Assembly: GCA_973895155.1 (NCBI GenBank)
Contig: OZ316896.1
Location: 12,152,001 to 12,216,000, forward strand
Reading direction: 5' to 3'
Source: Marsupella aquatica
Lineage: Eukaryota; Marchantiophyta
Length of the DNA stretch: 64,000 nt
Below the pieces are notes generated by a model. That model ran no database searches, was not told where the DNA came from, and was given only the letters and a program-made list of their open reading frames with translations. Of the stretch, positions 26,501 to 36,169 are shown piece by piece (the first letter of the stretch is position 1; each line of letters opens with the position of its first letter). Made by a program: the position numbers and the translations under genes.

Positions 26501-29500
26501 CAGGACCAGACCGGAAGGCGGATTTGCTAGGATCGCCTGGTACAACGATGAAGATGCTCCCTTATCATCATGTGGTCTCCTGTTTATGTTGATTTCTCAG
26601 TCAGGAGTAATGGTTGTGTTACGAGCAATCTGATACTGAACGTTACGTGCCCACTCACTGTCATGGTGTATTGACCAGAACCCAAGACAACGAAAGTGAA
26701 AGAGTCAATTCAGGAGTGGGAAGTTTTGAACTCTGTGAAAGCTATTTGGCTTCGTGATGCCAAAGACGTTTCTGTAGAGGACTATATCAAATTCTATGCG
26801 GCGTTGGCTAAGGTAAGGGGCTGGCAATCTGCCAAGAGCTGTATTTCCTGTATACAGAGCAATCCACGTCTCAACTTTTGCAATGGGATGCCCATTCTCT
26901 TGAGGTTGCCGGTCGTTACGTTGAGTTGTTATAGTCACTCTGTCTATACTTGCTTGTGATGATCGTCCTTCTCTTGGCAGGATTTTAGCGGCGACAAGCC
27001 GATTTCTTACACGCATTTCAGTGCCGAGGGTGATGTTGAGTTCAAAGCTGTTCTCTTTATTCCACCTAAGGCTCCTCATGATCTCTTTGAGAACTATTAC
27101 AACAACAAAGCTACTTTGAAACTCTTTGTTCGTCGCGTCTTCATTTCAGACGAATTTGACGAACTGTTGCCAAAGTACTTGAGCTTCCTAAAGGTTCGTA
27201 TGATGTATCTTGATAGTCAAGTTGGTTGTTGGCTTCCCGCGTGCATTTTGTCAGCAATTTTAACGAGTAACTCCTTGGTATCAGGTTGGTCTGTTTGGAA
27301 CGTAACGGAGTTTATGAATTGAACTTGGTCGTTGTGTTTGGTAATGTGCAGGGTATTGTTGATTCAGACACCTTACCTCTGAATGTATCCAGAGAGATGC
27401 TACAGGCACACAACAGCTTGAAAACTATCAAGAAGAAATTAGTCCGGAAGGCACTGGATATGATTCGCCGTCTCTGTGATGAGGATCCTGATGAGCTTGC
27501 GGATGATAACCAGGACTTGCAGGGTATATTCTTCGTTTGTATTACGCCTCGAAACCTTCTGTTTTAAAGATAGAAATCAAATGATAGACAGGCTTTCTCA
27601 AGCCAAAGGCCATTCTACGTAGTCTTTCTAATCTATTCTGCTGAACAAATATTTGAGAACGAATGGATGTCTCAACCGTGTCTTTCCTGTTTTTAGACTC
27701 GGAGGATGAAGATACCAACGAGAAGAAGGGACAATACTTGAGATTCTGGAATGAGTTCGGGAAGGCAATCAAGTTGGGAGCCATAGAAGATGCTACGAAC
27801 AGGGTTCGGTTAGCAAAACTTCTCCGCTTCCAGAGGTATATTTTGTTTTTTCTAGGTTTTTCATCTAGTCTTGTGCTGTCGGCTAGGCGAATCACACTGA
27901 AATAGTATGTTGGCCCTGTCCCCACTTAGATATGTCATATGATCCTCTGTCATTGTATGAGATTATCTGTTCCCGTAGCTCGAGTAATCTAACACGTGCA
28001 TCTGGGTGATGACAGCTCCAAATCTGGTGATAACTTAACATCTCTGGAAAAGTATGTCTCGCGCATGAAAGATGGTCAGAAGCAGATTTATTATATCACA
28101 GGGCAAAGCAAGGAGCAATTAGAGAAGTCCCCATTCTTAGAAAAACTCCTCAAGAAGGGATACGAGGTACTTGAAAAGTTATCTGGTTTTCTTTATTTCC
28201 GTTTTAGACTCATTTGATACTGTGATCCTTGCTGCTCGTTTTCTCTTTACCTTTTCTGAGTTTGGGCAGTGTAACTTTGGTTCTTGAGTGAGGGCTTTCT
28301 TCTCAGTGGACTGCGTGATTTGACGGTCACATGCAGGTCTTAAGTCTCACAGGTAACAGACTTACCCATGTATGGTTGCACACATGATCTTTACCAAGTT
28401 TTGACATCATTTTATCTTCATGAATGCAGGTCATCTACTTCACGGACCCTATTGACGAGTATTTGATGCAAAATTTGACTGAATTTGAGGACAAGAAGTT
28501 CCAGAATGCTTCCAAGGATGATTTGAAGATTGGAAGTAAGGATGAGAAAGCAAAGTTCAAGGAGATGAAGGAGTCCTTCAAGGATTTGACTAAATGGTGG
28601 AAGAATGTTCTGGGTTCTGACAGTATTGAAGCAGTGAAGGTCAGTAATCGATTGGCTGGCACTCCTGGAGTTGTCGTGAGTTCGAAGTTTGGATGGAGTG
28701 CAAACATGGAGCGTATCATGCAAGCCCAAACTCTGACTGATGTAAGCAAGCAAGCTTACATGAGGGGTAAACGGACATTGGAAATCAACCCCCGACATCC
28801 CATCATCAAGGACTTGAAGGACAAAGTTGCTGAAAATCCAGAGGTTAGTAAAAATCCATCCCATTCATCCGTGCTAGAGGTCGCTTTGTGTTGCATCCTG
28901 TAGTCAAGACAATTGCTCTTTCATGATTTGCCGGTTTGACAGTCAGTGATGTTTTTATGTAGGATGAGACTACCCGAGAATCTGCTCATCTCATATATGA
29001 GACTGCTCTTCTGGAGAGCGGTTTCCTGCTTGACGACCCCAAGGTATTTGCCACACGCATATACAAGGTCCTCAAAGACAATCTGGACATCAGCTCAGAT
29101 GTCGAAATTGAGGAAGAACCTGAGACAGCAGAGGTGGAAGAGCTGGAAAGTGCAGAGGAGGTGAGATCCTCAAACCAACTTCGGCCGTGTCTTGTATTGT
29201 CGACACTCCTAAACTAACCATATCTGAATACTTGAATAGAAACTTCAAATGACGAAGCCAAAAGTTACTAGTGTTGGGGTAATCAACCCAGATTTAGGAC
29301 CGTAAATATTATTCTGTATAAGCTGTACACAAGTGGTCTCGTAATCTGCAAAATCATTGAGAGCACTATCAGCTATCATAAATAATGGTAGTCCATATTT
29401 TCAAAAAATTTACTCCATATTTTCAATCATGAGACAATGTATGCTATGCAACAAGGAGACATGGTTTTTGAAAAGTACAAATTCAGTTTAGCATTGGAAA

Positions 29501-29828
29501 GAGATATTCAGATCTGGCCTTAATAATTGAGGAAACGTAATGTAGACCCTCAATCCTCCCTTGAACTTTTGCTATTCGGGTTTTCAGGTAGAATTGGAGA
29601 TGCTTTGACAATTTTGTAGCAAATGCTGCTTCATTTGCGCACCAGTCTATGAGTTTTGGAATTATCCGTTTGAAAGGAATACTCACTTGAATCCTTGCAA
29701 TGTAGGTGAAGGAGAATGAATTTGAAGATGATTTCGCGGTGGATCCCGAAGGCTTCGCAGATATGGATTTCTCCAAGTTCTCAGGGGAGGATCAGGAGTT
29801 CGATGAGTCGGAACATGACGAGTTGTAG
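23563..29828 (+). CDS. GRP94: GRP94/endoplasmin, ER HSP90 chaperone (843 aa)
   Basis: Complete 17-exon gene: 23563-23632, 24204-24330, 24496-24649, 24948-25028, 25249-25360, 25479-25605, 25874-26012, 26194-26320, 26441-26491, 26679-26812, 26981-27193, 27352-27523, 27697-27835, 28016-28166, 28430-28843, 28963-29160, 29706-29828. Every junction is GT-AG and the phases sum to 2532 nt. The signal peptide is [20 protein letters not shown]. The GHKL ATPase domain shows [11 protein letters not shown] (about 107-117), DRGIGM (158-163), GTIAKSGT and GQFGVGFYS (197-205), and [10 protein letters not shown]. An acidic linker occupies about 290-330. The middle domain includes [17 protein letters not shown] and NVSREMLQ. 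The C-terminal domain includes MERIMQAQ and EINPRHPII. The tail is acidic and ends in HDEL. It folds secreted and receptor-type clients in the ER lumen with BiP. Plant homologues (Arabidopsis SHEPHERD) end KDEL, so HDEL is a variation. Confidence 0.97.
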
Positions 29829-31050
29829 ATGTAGCGGCCCCCAAGGGGCTTCTTACAGTAGTGTGACAGTCTTCGGTGGTGTTCGTCAACTAATTTTGAA
29901 ACGGGATCGAGGCATTAGAAGTGGTAGATGGAAGAAGAGATTGGACGTTCACAGCAACACTGGTTTTGGAAATGAAGGTGGATTGGACAGGAGTTGATAA
30001 TGATTTCGCAAATGGATTGTGGGCAAGAAGATCATTTTGACTTGGGATTAGAATATTGGCGTGATTTGATCACGTACTTGATATCGACTCTATTGAGAAG
30101 TGGAGACGCCCAGGATCAAAGTGCCTCGGGCTCCTCTGTAGTGCACTCGTGCCTCCATATTGGAGATTTAAAGGTTCGTGAAAGGTGACTTTAAAATACC
30201 AACCACTATAAATGTCCTGACTTCATATAATTGGTCAAAGTTAATGCACTCTTCTTTACGGCTCGACTGATCCCTCCACTGTGGACATCTTAAGCTAGAT
30301 GGAAACGGCGTGATGCTCCTTCTCTCTGTGGCTAGACTACTGGCATTTATTCTTGTCAGCCCACCGAACGGCACCTGTCATAGATGTGTAATTGAGAATG
30401 CATTTTCTGGGATGATGTTCTCAGTTATCTGGCCTCTACTAAAATCCCAGAATGCACGAGCCAATCAGTTAAATGCCAGCGGGGAGCTTGGTACATAGGG
30501 TGTAGTCAAAGATATTTCTGGTTGTTGGTGACATACCGTTTGGTTGAACGATTGCTCACCATTTGAAGCAATGCTTTAGGGATACAATTTACTGGGCAGC
30601 ATACAAAAAGGCGACGGAAGGAATTGGGGAATGAGTTGCATTGAACAGTCTGGATGCAACTGTGATAATAGAGAGAAGGCCCGCTCTTATAGATTTATTG
30701 CCCATTCGCTCAGTTTTTCATTGTCTTCCAGATCTCGAAAGTAGTGGCTTGATTTTCTTCACTATGAAGGGCTGAGGTCAGGACAAATTCAGCTCGTGAC
30801 GCATTTCGAGGGGTGCCTCCGCCTTTAGATCCCAGCTATGCTCGCATTCACCTTCAGCCTATTCCAGCAGTCTTGGGTTATCGCTTTTTCAATGGTGAAG
30901 AAACGCCTTAGACTGATCCTCCACCAAAATACCAATGTACAGGATCATGTAACAGTAATGTAACACAGTGACAAAGTACAAAAGCTCTGAAAAGGAAACA
31001 GGACCATTACACCCCATCCACACTTTCGTACTTCTTAAGGATTTTACTTT
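29829..31050. other. 3' flank of GRP94, no further gene
   Basis: Unique sequence of near-average composition with only short ORFs. The first few hundred bases should be GRP94 3' UTR. Confidence 0.5.
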
Positions 31051-31188
31051 TTCGCCAGTGGCAAATGTACAATGTTTGAAGAGAAGATGCTCAATAGATT
31101 TGTACTTTTTTGCCAGTGGCGAATGTACAGTGTGTGAAGAGAAGATGCTCAATAGATTTGTGTGAAGAGAAGATGCTCAATAGATTTG
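31051..31188 (+). repeat. 58-bp and 28-bp tandem repeats
   Basis: GCCAGTGGCAAATGTACA followed by GAAGAGAAGATGCTCAATAG recurs at 31054 and 31112 (58 bp apart). The second half (TGTGAAGAGAAGATGCTCAA plus TAGATTTG) is then repeated once more at 31161-31188. A related segment, without the tandem structure, is at 44829-44880. Confidence 0.9.
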
Positions 31189-31440
31189 TCGTCAGATCTC
31201 CCTAGATTTAAGGCTGACTGGCTAATGGGGCCTGTGATTAGATGGAACATTGGCTAATGAAAGAGAAAATTAATAGCAAATTTTTGCCAAAAGTGGCAAA
31301 AGATTTTTGGGAAGGTGGAATTTGGTTAGTTTTTTGCCTCTGAAAAAAGAGTTGATCCACACCCCTTGTGGGTGTAGGGTGATCGAATCTGGGACCTCCA
31401 TGTTCTAGGCTAAATCCCCCTGCCCACCTAAGCCAGTTGC
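31189..31440 (-). repeat. Dispersed repeat with tRNA-like box (SINE-like)
   Basis: On the minus strand 31381-31396 reads GGTCCCAGATTCGATC, close to a tRNA B box, followed by CACAAGGGGTGTGG, also found in the 60.1-kb copy. 31189-31340 (CCTAGATTTAAGGCTGAC, GGGCCTGTGATTAG, TTTTTGCCAAAAGTGGC) matches 44930-45060 (plus) and, inverted, 59800-60000. The family is therefore scattered through the window. No poly-A tail or target-site duplication was defined. Confidence 0.5.
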
Positions 31441-32405
31441 CTTAGGGCTGTCAACTGAACGGGTGACATTTGAGCGTTGATTGCTGAACCTCCTCCTTGG
31501 GCAGGCCTGAGGGTGGATAACCAAGGCCAGTGGTGGGGAACCAAGGGGAAGGGCCGGAAATATTCCAGCCCTTCAGGTCCCAAACCTCTAAAATTGAATA
31601 AAGCAAAGAAGGGTTCACAGGTAGAAAAGTTCACACCCAACAAAATGGCAGATTCTGTGTAGATCCAAATCCACTTTTTCCGAGGACAGTAAGAGAAAGG
31701 GCTCTAAACGAAAGGGCTCTTGGCGTGCAAGATGGTCCTGAGAGCCATCTCACATGTGAGCAGCCCTATGTTTTTCAGCCTTCAAATTGACTCATGGCAT
31801 AATATGAGTGAGCCGAGTAAACAAAGTCTAAACCCCCTCTAGTACCAGGCATGTCGGCAAAAAATAAGGAGTTACAAGGGCAAGAGGCAGAAACTTTCTG
31901 GCCCTTTGAGGTCCCAACTTTCAACCAGCATAAAACAAAATGGGTCACATGCTGTGGAACTTTGCCAATGCAAGCTTTATGGTGCACATGGCAGCAGATA
32001 CTATTGTCAAGCCATATCCACTTTTGCCCCAAGGTTTTGCAAATGTTTGACCTTGTTGTTGAGGACCTTCACATGCTATTTGGCTCTAAGGGCTGTTTCA
32101 CACGTGTGATCTCATCAGAAAAATGTCCCTTGCACATCATAAATTGCAGAAATCTAGATTCTCTTGTCCTGCTACCTGTGAGAAGCACAAGTACTTTCAT
32201 CTCTCTATTTTTAATTTTCTTTATTTTCCCTGTTGTCTATTTAATTATGATTTCCAAGGAGAAGACCCTAAAGTTTCGAGCTTGAACTACACTCCTGTAG
32301 GGTAGTGATTATTACACTTGTGGATAATCTACCCTAGATCGAGCGTCTCAAACCTGCCTCACCAGTGTTTCCTTTCTGGGCAAACTTTTGCACATTTAGA
32401 GCGGT
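31441..32405. other. Unassigned DNA
   Basis: Short ORFs only (largest plus 31851-32285, 144 codons, no motif recognised). Composition is similar to the flanking repeats, and it may be further decayed mobile-element sequence. Confidence 0.4.
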
Positions 32406-32726
32406 CTTGCATGTGTGAGGTCAGGGCTATATATTACACTGCCAAAAACTTGCTTGTGTGAGGTGGGGACTATATATCACACTGCCAAAAAACAAAGTTG
32501 CCCAACCAGGAGACATACTAAAGGCAAAAGACCCAATCCAGGGGACAACAAAAAAAGCCAAAATAAGGCCAAGGGGACAGAAGAAAGGCCCACCACAAAA
32601 GCTGCAAATCCCCACTTTCTTGGCCCTTGGTGGTCCCCCCCTTGATTGGGTCTTTTGCCTGAGGGATCTTGTCTCTTTGGGCGGGTTGGGCGCCCTCTGT
32701 TTTTTGGCAGTTTGATATATATAAAA
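32406..32726. repeat. Foldback element with duplicated left end
   Basis: Left arm from 32470 reads CTATATATCACACTGCC then AAAAAAC, and 32522-32546 AGGCAAAAGACCCAATCC. The right arm to 32722 is its reverse complement (CCTTGATTGGGTCTTTTGCCT at 32642, TGTTTTTTGGCAGTTTGATA at 32698). Arms are about 85-90 bp around a central ~80 bp. The outermost left 43 bp are tandemly doubled (32406-32448, 32449-32491). ATATAT flanks both ends and could be a target-site duplication. It is a non-coding, hairpin-capable, MITE-like element. ORFs here are translations of it. Confidence 0.7.
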
Positions 32727-32873
32727 TCTAAGTAACAACAAACTGAAGAGCCTGGTAGAGCGCTAGGGTCATGGGACACATTGACATCTTCATGACATCT
32801 TTATGGTAACTTACTACTGATGCGGAAAGAACTAACAAAGCAAGCGAGAAAGGAAAATCAGGACACACAATCC

Positions 32874-33115
32874 GTCTCTCGGTTTCCCTCTCAACAAGGG
32901 AAACTTAGGTCCATTTGCGTTAGTTTAGTTTACTCTTCTAGGTTTTTAGGGGTTCCCTTTGCTCACTTCTTTTGAGTCTTGGTTTTTGTCCCTTTGGATC
33001 TCTTTTGACCTTGGTTTTTGGTCAGCTTTGGACCACTTTTGTTTGTTCTATTGTACTCTGTTTGGCCCTTTCTGTAAAAAGTTTGTCCTGTTTTTCTTGA
33101 GAGGGAAACCGAGAC
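32874..33115. repeat. ~240-bp element with terminal inverted repeats
   Basis: The left end GTCTCTCGGTTTCCCTCTCA (32874) is mirrored by TTGAGAGGGAAACCGAGAC (ending 33115), with a 2-base difference. TCC flanks both ends and may be a 3-bp target duplication. The interior from about 32905 to 33095 reappears inverted at 63470-63640. It has MITE-like structure and no coding capacity. Confidence 0.65.
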
Positions 33116-33984
33116 TCCAGACCCAGACCCATTACGTTTCTTGCGCGTCTCATTTTGATAAAGCAGTGGAGAGGGCAACCCAACAACAGATTGATGGTGT
33201 ACAGTACATTCTGTACAGTAATTTGCTGCTTTTGCTTGCTTGTGTAATCGAATAGGGGGAAGAGGGCAACGTGCCACAGCAGTAGCCTGAGAGATTGCTG
33301 CTTTGCTTGTCTAACAAGTAGCGGAGATGAGGAAGAGGTGAATACTGAACGGATCGGATTTATGGATGTTGAGTGCGAGAGCACCGGACGGACAATCCTC
33401 TTGTTGTTGGTAGTCCGTTGGAGATGATCGGAAGGATTGATCGGAGATTTTATTCTTGATGACAGATGAGATTTGAGAATGAGTATGCGCTTTCAGTGCA
33501 GTGGTATTGAAGAAGCTATGTTATTGCCTTGCGTGGCGGGGATATGGATTCATTGAACATCACTATGGAGGAAATCACGTCTTCACAATGCCTTTCTAGG
33601 AAGTTGGTATTTCGTTGGCTTTTTTGAGTTAGGTCTAGTGATGGTTTTCCTTCAAACGATGGTTGGCAGGTGGCTCTTGTGATGAGAGTTCTCAGTATGC
33701 AGAACCAGAGGGATTGGATTGGATGGGATTGGGCATTTGCTGGATCAACAGAGTATATGACTTTCTCGAGTGCTGGATGGGAGCAGAAATGAATTCGAGG
33801 GATCTGTGCATGAAAGAGATTTCAGGAGTTTGAACGCCGTGGCGGCCGCTCCTTCTGGACCTTGAAGCCTGGTTATGAATTTTGGCCTTAACTGGGTCAA
33901 TTGCAGTAATTTGCTGCAATTATCTTTCTAATTACTGCACACTAAGTTTTCGGGATTGTCTAGTTTAGCAAAATTCTACTCGTG
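33116..33984. other. Upstream region of the nucleoside transporter
   Basis: No gene. It holds the presumed promoter and 5' UTR of the transporter, and a palindromic GTACAGTACATTCTGTAC-like motif at 33198-33220. ORFs on either strand are short and unsupported. Confidence 0.45.
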
Positions 33985-35463
33985 ATGGATTTTGTGAAGA
34001 GAATTAGAAGTTTTGGTGGCGATTTGAGCTCGACGAGAAGTGGTCCTTTCACCACTGGAAAGGCTAGTTCAAGCGGGAGCGAGATAAGTCAGTTGGGAAC
34101 TGCAGGGACGTACAGCCGGATATTCAGCTCGGTCGGAATTAGTAGTACTGATCCAATCTTGGAAAACAGGCTGGGAGAAGTGGTGTACGTTGTCTACTTC
34201 ATTCTTGGAGCTGGATTTTTACTCCCTTGGAATGCCTTCATCACAGCTGTGGACTACTTTGGATACCTGTACCCAGGTAGTCACGTGGACAGGATCTTCA
34301 GTGTCTCTTATCTCGTCCCATGTCTCGTCATTCTTTCCTTGCTCATCGCCTATGGGCAACGCTTGGGTCCACGGGCACGCATCAGTTGTGGCCTGGGATT
34401 ATTCATCATCAGTATTATGGTTGTTCCGATCATGGAAGCGCTGTTCATCAATGGGGAGCAAGGAAGCTCTTGGACCTATTCTGTGACAGTCGGTGCTGTA
34501 GTGGTGGCAGGAGTTGGTGATGCTCTTGTGCAGGGAACTCTCATAGGGTTTGCTGGTCATCTCCCAGAGAGGTATACTCAGGCTATAGTCTCTGGCACAG
34601 GTTTCTCTGGCGTACTTGTGTCCCTCCTCCGCATTATCACAAAGAATGCCTTCCCTGACACTCCCAGTGGGCTGCGAGCGAGTGCCAACATATACTTCTC
34701 TGTCAGTGCCGTGCTCTTGGTTTTCTGCCTCATATCTTACAATACTGTCCATGGAGTAGTTATTGAGATGGTGCACAAGAATGAATCTGAAGAAGAGGCA
34801 GTGAAGGGTCTGACCATTGAATCTGGTTCAGATTCGAATGAGGAGACCGGGATTGAAGGACTGAATCATCGACAAAAGGGGCAACTTTCTGCTGTACCCA
34901 CGACTTCTGGCTCACCCACCGCGGTTGTGAAATTGGAGACAGGGAACTACTTGGTGGCCCAAAGAGTCGGGTGGAAGCAAATTCTTTTCCAAGTCTCGTG
35001 GCTAGCAGTGGGGATGGCTCTAACTTATGTGATTACACTCGCCATATTCCCAGGATTCCTTACGGAAGACGTGACATCTGATGCCTTGGGAGATTGGTAT
35101 GCCGTTCTTCTGATTGGCTGCTACAATGTGTTTGACCTTGTGGGCAAGTCCCTCCCTGCGAAGTTTCTTCCTTCAAAGCAAGTTTGTGGCTTTGGTTGGG
35201 CGGCTGCAAGACTTCTGTTCTTTCCTCTGTACTCTGCCTGCGTCCATGGCCCACAACTTTTCAGGACCGAGGCCCCAGTTTTCGTGCTGACGGGATTGCT
35301 GGGCCTTACCAATGGCTACCTGACCACATGTTTCTTTCTTCTGGCCCCCAAGGGCTTCAAAAGTGGCTCACTGGATGCAGAGACTGCTGGAGTTGTCATG
35401 GTGCTGGCGCTGGAAGTGGGGCTGACTCTTGGCTCGTTGATGAGCTGGGTCTGGGTAGTTTAG
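33985..35463 (+). CDS. ENT: Equilibrative nucleoside transporter, SLC29/ENT family (492 aa)
   Basis: A single intronless frame encodes a polytopic membrane protein. The first ATG is at 33985. The codon before it is GTG and should not be used as start. A hydrophilic serine-rich N-terminus (1-62) precedes the first membrane helix, whose LLPWNAFITAVDYF (79-92) is the ENT hallmark. Later landmarks are GDALVQGTLIGFAGHLPERY (179-198) and GFSGVLVSLLRIITKNAFP (207-224) with the conserved arginine. A long acidic loop (about 258-335) separates the N-terminal six helices from the C-terminal five, which begin near GWKQILFQVSWLAV and include CGFGWAAARLLFFPLY. ENTs carry nucleosides or nucleobases across plasma or vacuolar membranes; plant members are often proton-coupled. 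Length and layout are normal. Substrate and membrane cannot be read from sequence. Confidence 0.93.
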   Translation: MDFVKRIRSFGGDLSSTRSGPFTTGKASSSGSEISQLGTAGTYSRIFSSVGISSTDPILENRLGEVVYVVYFILGAGFLLPWNAFITAVDYFGYLYPGSHVDRIFSVSYLVPCLVILSLLIAYGQRLGPRARISCGLGLFIISIMVVPIMEALFINGEQGSSWTYSVTVGAVVVAGVGDALVQGTLIGFAGHLPERYTQAIVSGTGFSGVLVSLLRIITKNAFPDTPSGLRASANIYFSVSAVLLVFCLISYNTVHGVVIEMVHKNESEEEAVKGLTIESGSDSNEETGIEGLNHRQKGQLSAVPTTSGSPTAVVKLETGNYLVAQRVGWKQILFQVSWLAVGMALTYVITLAIFPGFLTEDVTSDALGDWYAVLLIGCYNVFDLVGKSLPAKFLPSKQVCGFGWAAARLLFFPLYSACVHGPQLFRTEAPVFVLTGLLGLTNGYLTTCFFLLAPKGFKSGSLDAETAGVVMVLALEVGLTLGSLMSWVWVV

Positions 35464-36169
35464 GCTCTTTTGAGAATTTCTGATGATGGCAGCAGGGTAC
35501 CAAAAACTTTGCGTCACCAGCACATCGCACCGAGGTTGGCCTCCGTCACGAGGATCGTCGTCCTCCATTTATTTCACTGTTTGACATCCGTGCAGTCCAT
35601 CTGTAAGGAGCTCCTGAGATGTCCATACTCCATACAAATTTAAAAGAGTACAAATTGGATGTACAAATTGATTCTGTGGCAAGTTCAGTACAGATCATTT
35701 TTTGCTGATGAGTGTCACCGTTGGAATGTCTGGGCTAGCTTGGACGACAAGTGGCCCAGCACGGGCTGATTAGCCCTTATCCTAGTTGCCTCTTCGCGCC
35801 ACATACGTGCGTGGTCTGGGATTGTCTATTTCTAATCCAATGGGACAGCTAGGTGAACTAGTACGTCAGATAGATTTTAACTGATGTCACAGATTCTTTT
35901 AGGTGAGAAGCCCCACTGGATACCGCCGGTGGGTGCATTGGAAATAATTTAATGAGAATCCGACTCTCGCAATCGGAGACCACTTTTTGGGATCAAATTC
36001 AATGCGGATCTGCGATGATAGCTTTGCCTCTGTTGAATCAATTTCTCATCTCACAACTGTACAAACGTTGCTGGATACCCAACACAATATGCACCGAAGA
36101 AGCGCCAATTCCCTTTAATTATGTCTTCTGAGTACAGACTGCGTTTGGCAAATATATCTAGTGTATGAT
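35464..36169. other. Convergent intergenic region
   Basis: It lies between the 3' ends of the transporter (plus) and the Rsm22-like gene (minus), so it should hold both 3' UTRs. No ORF or repeat of note. Confidence 0.5.

Noticed and set aside
33982-33984. Start of the nucleoside transporter at 33982
   Set aside because: That codon is GTG; a plant nuclear gene would start at the ATG at 33985.
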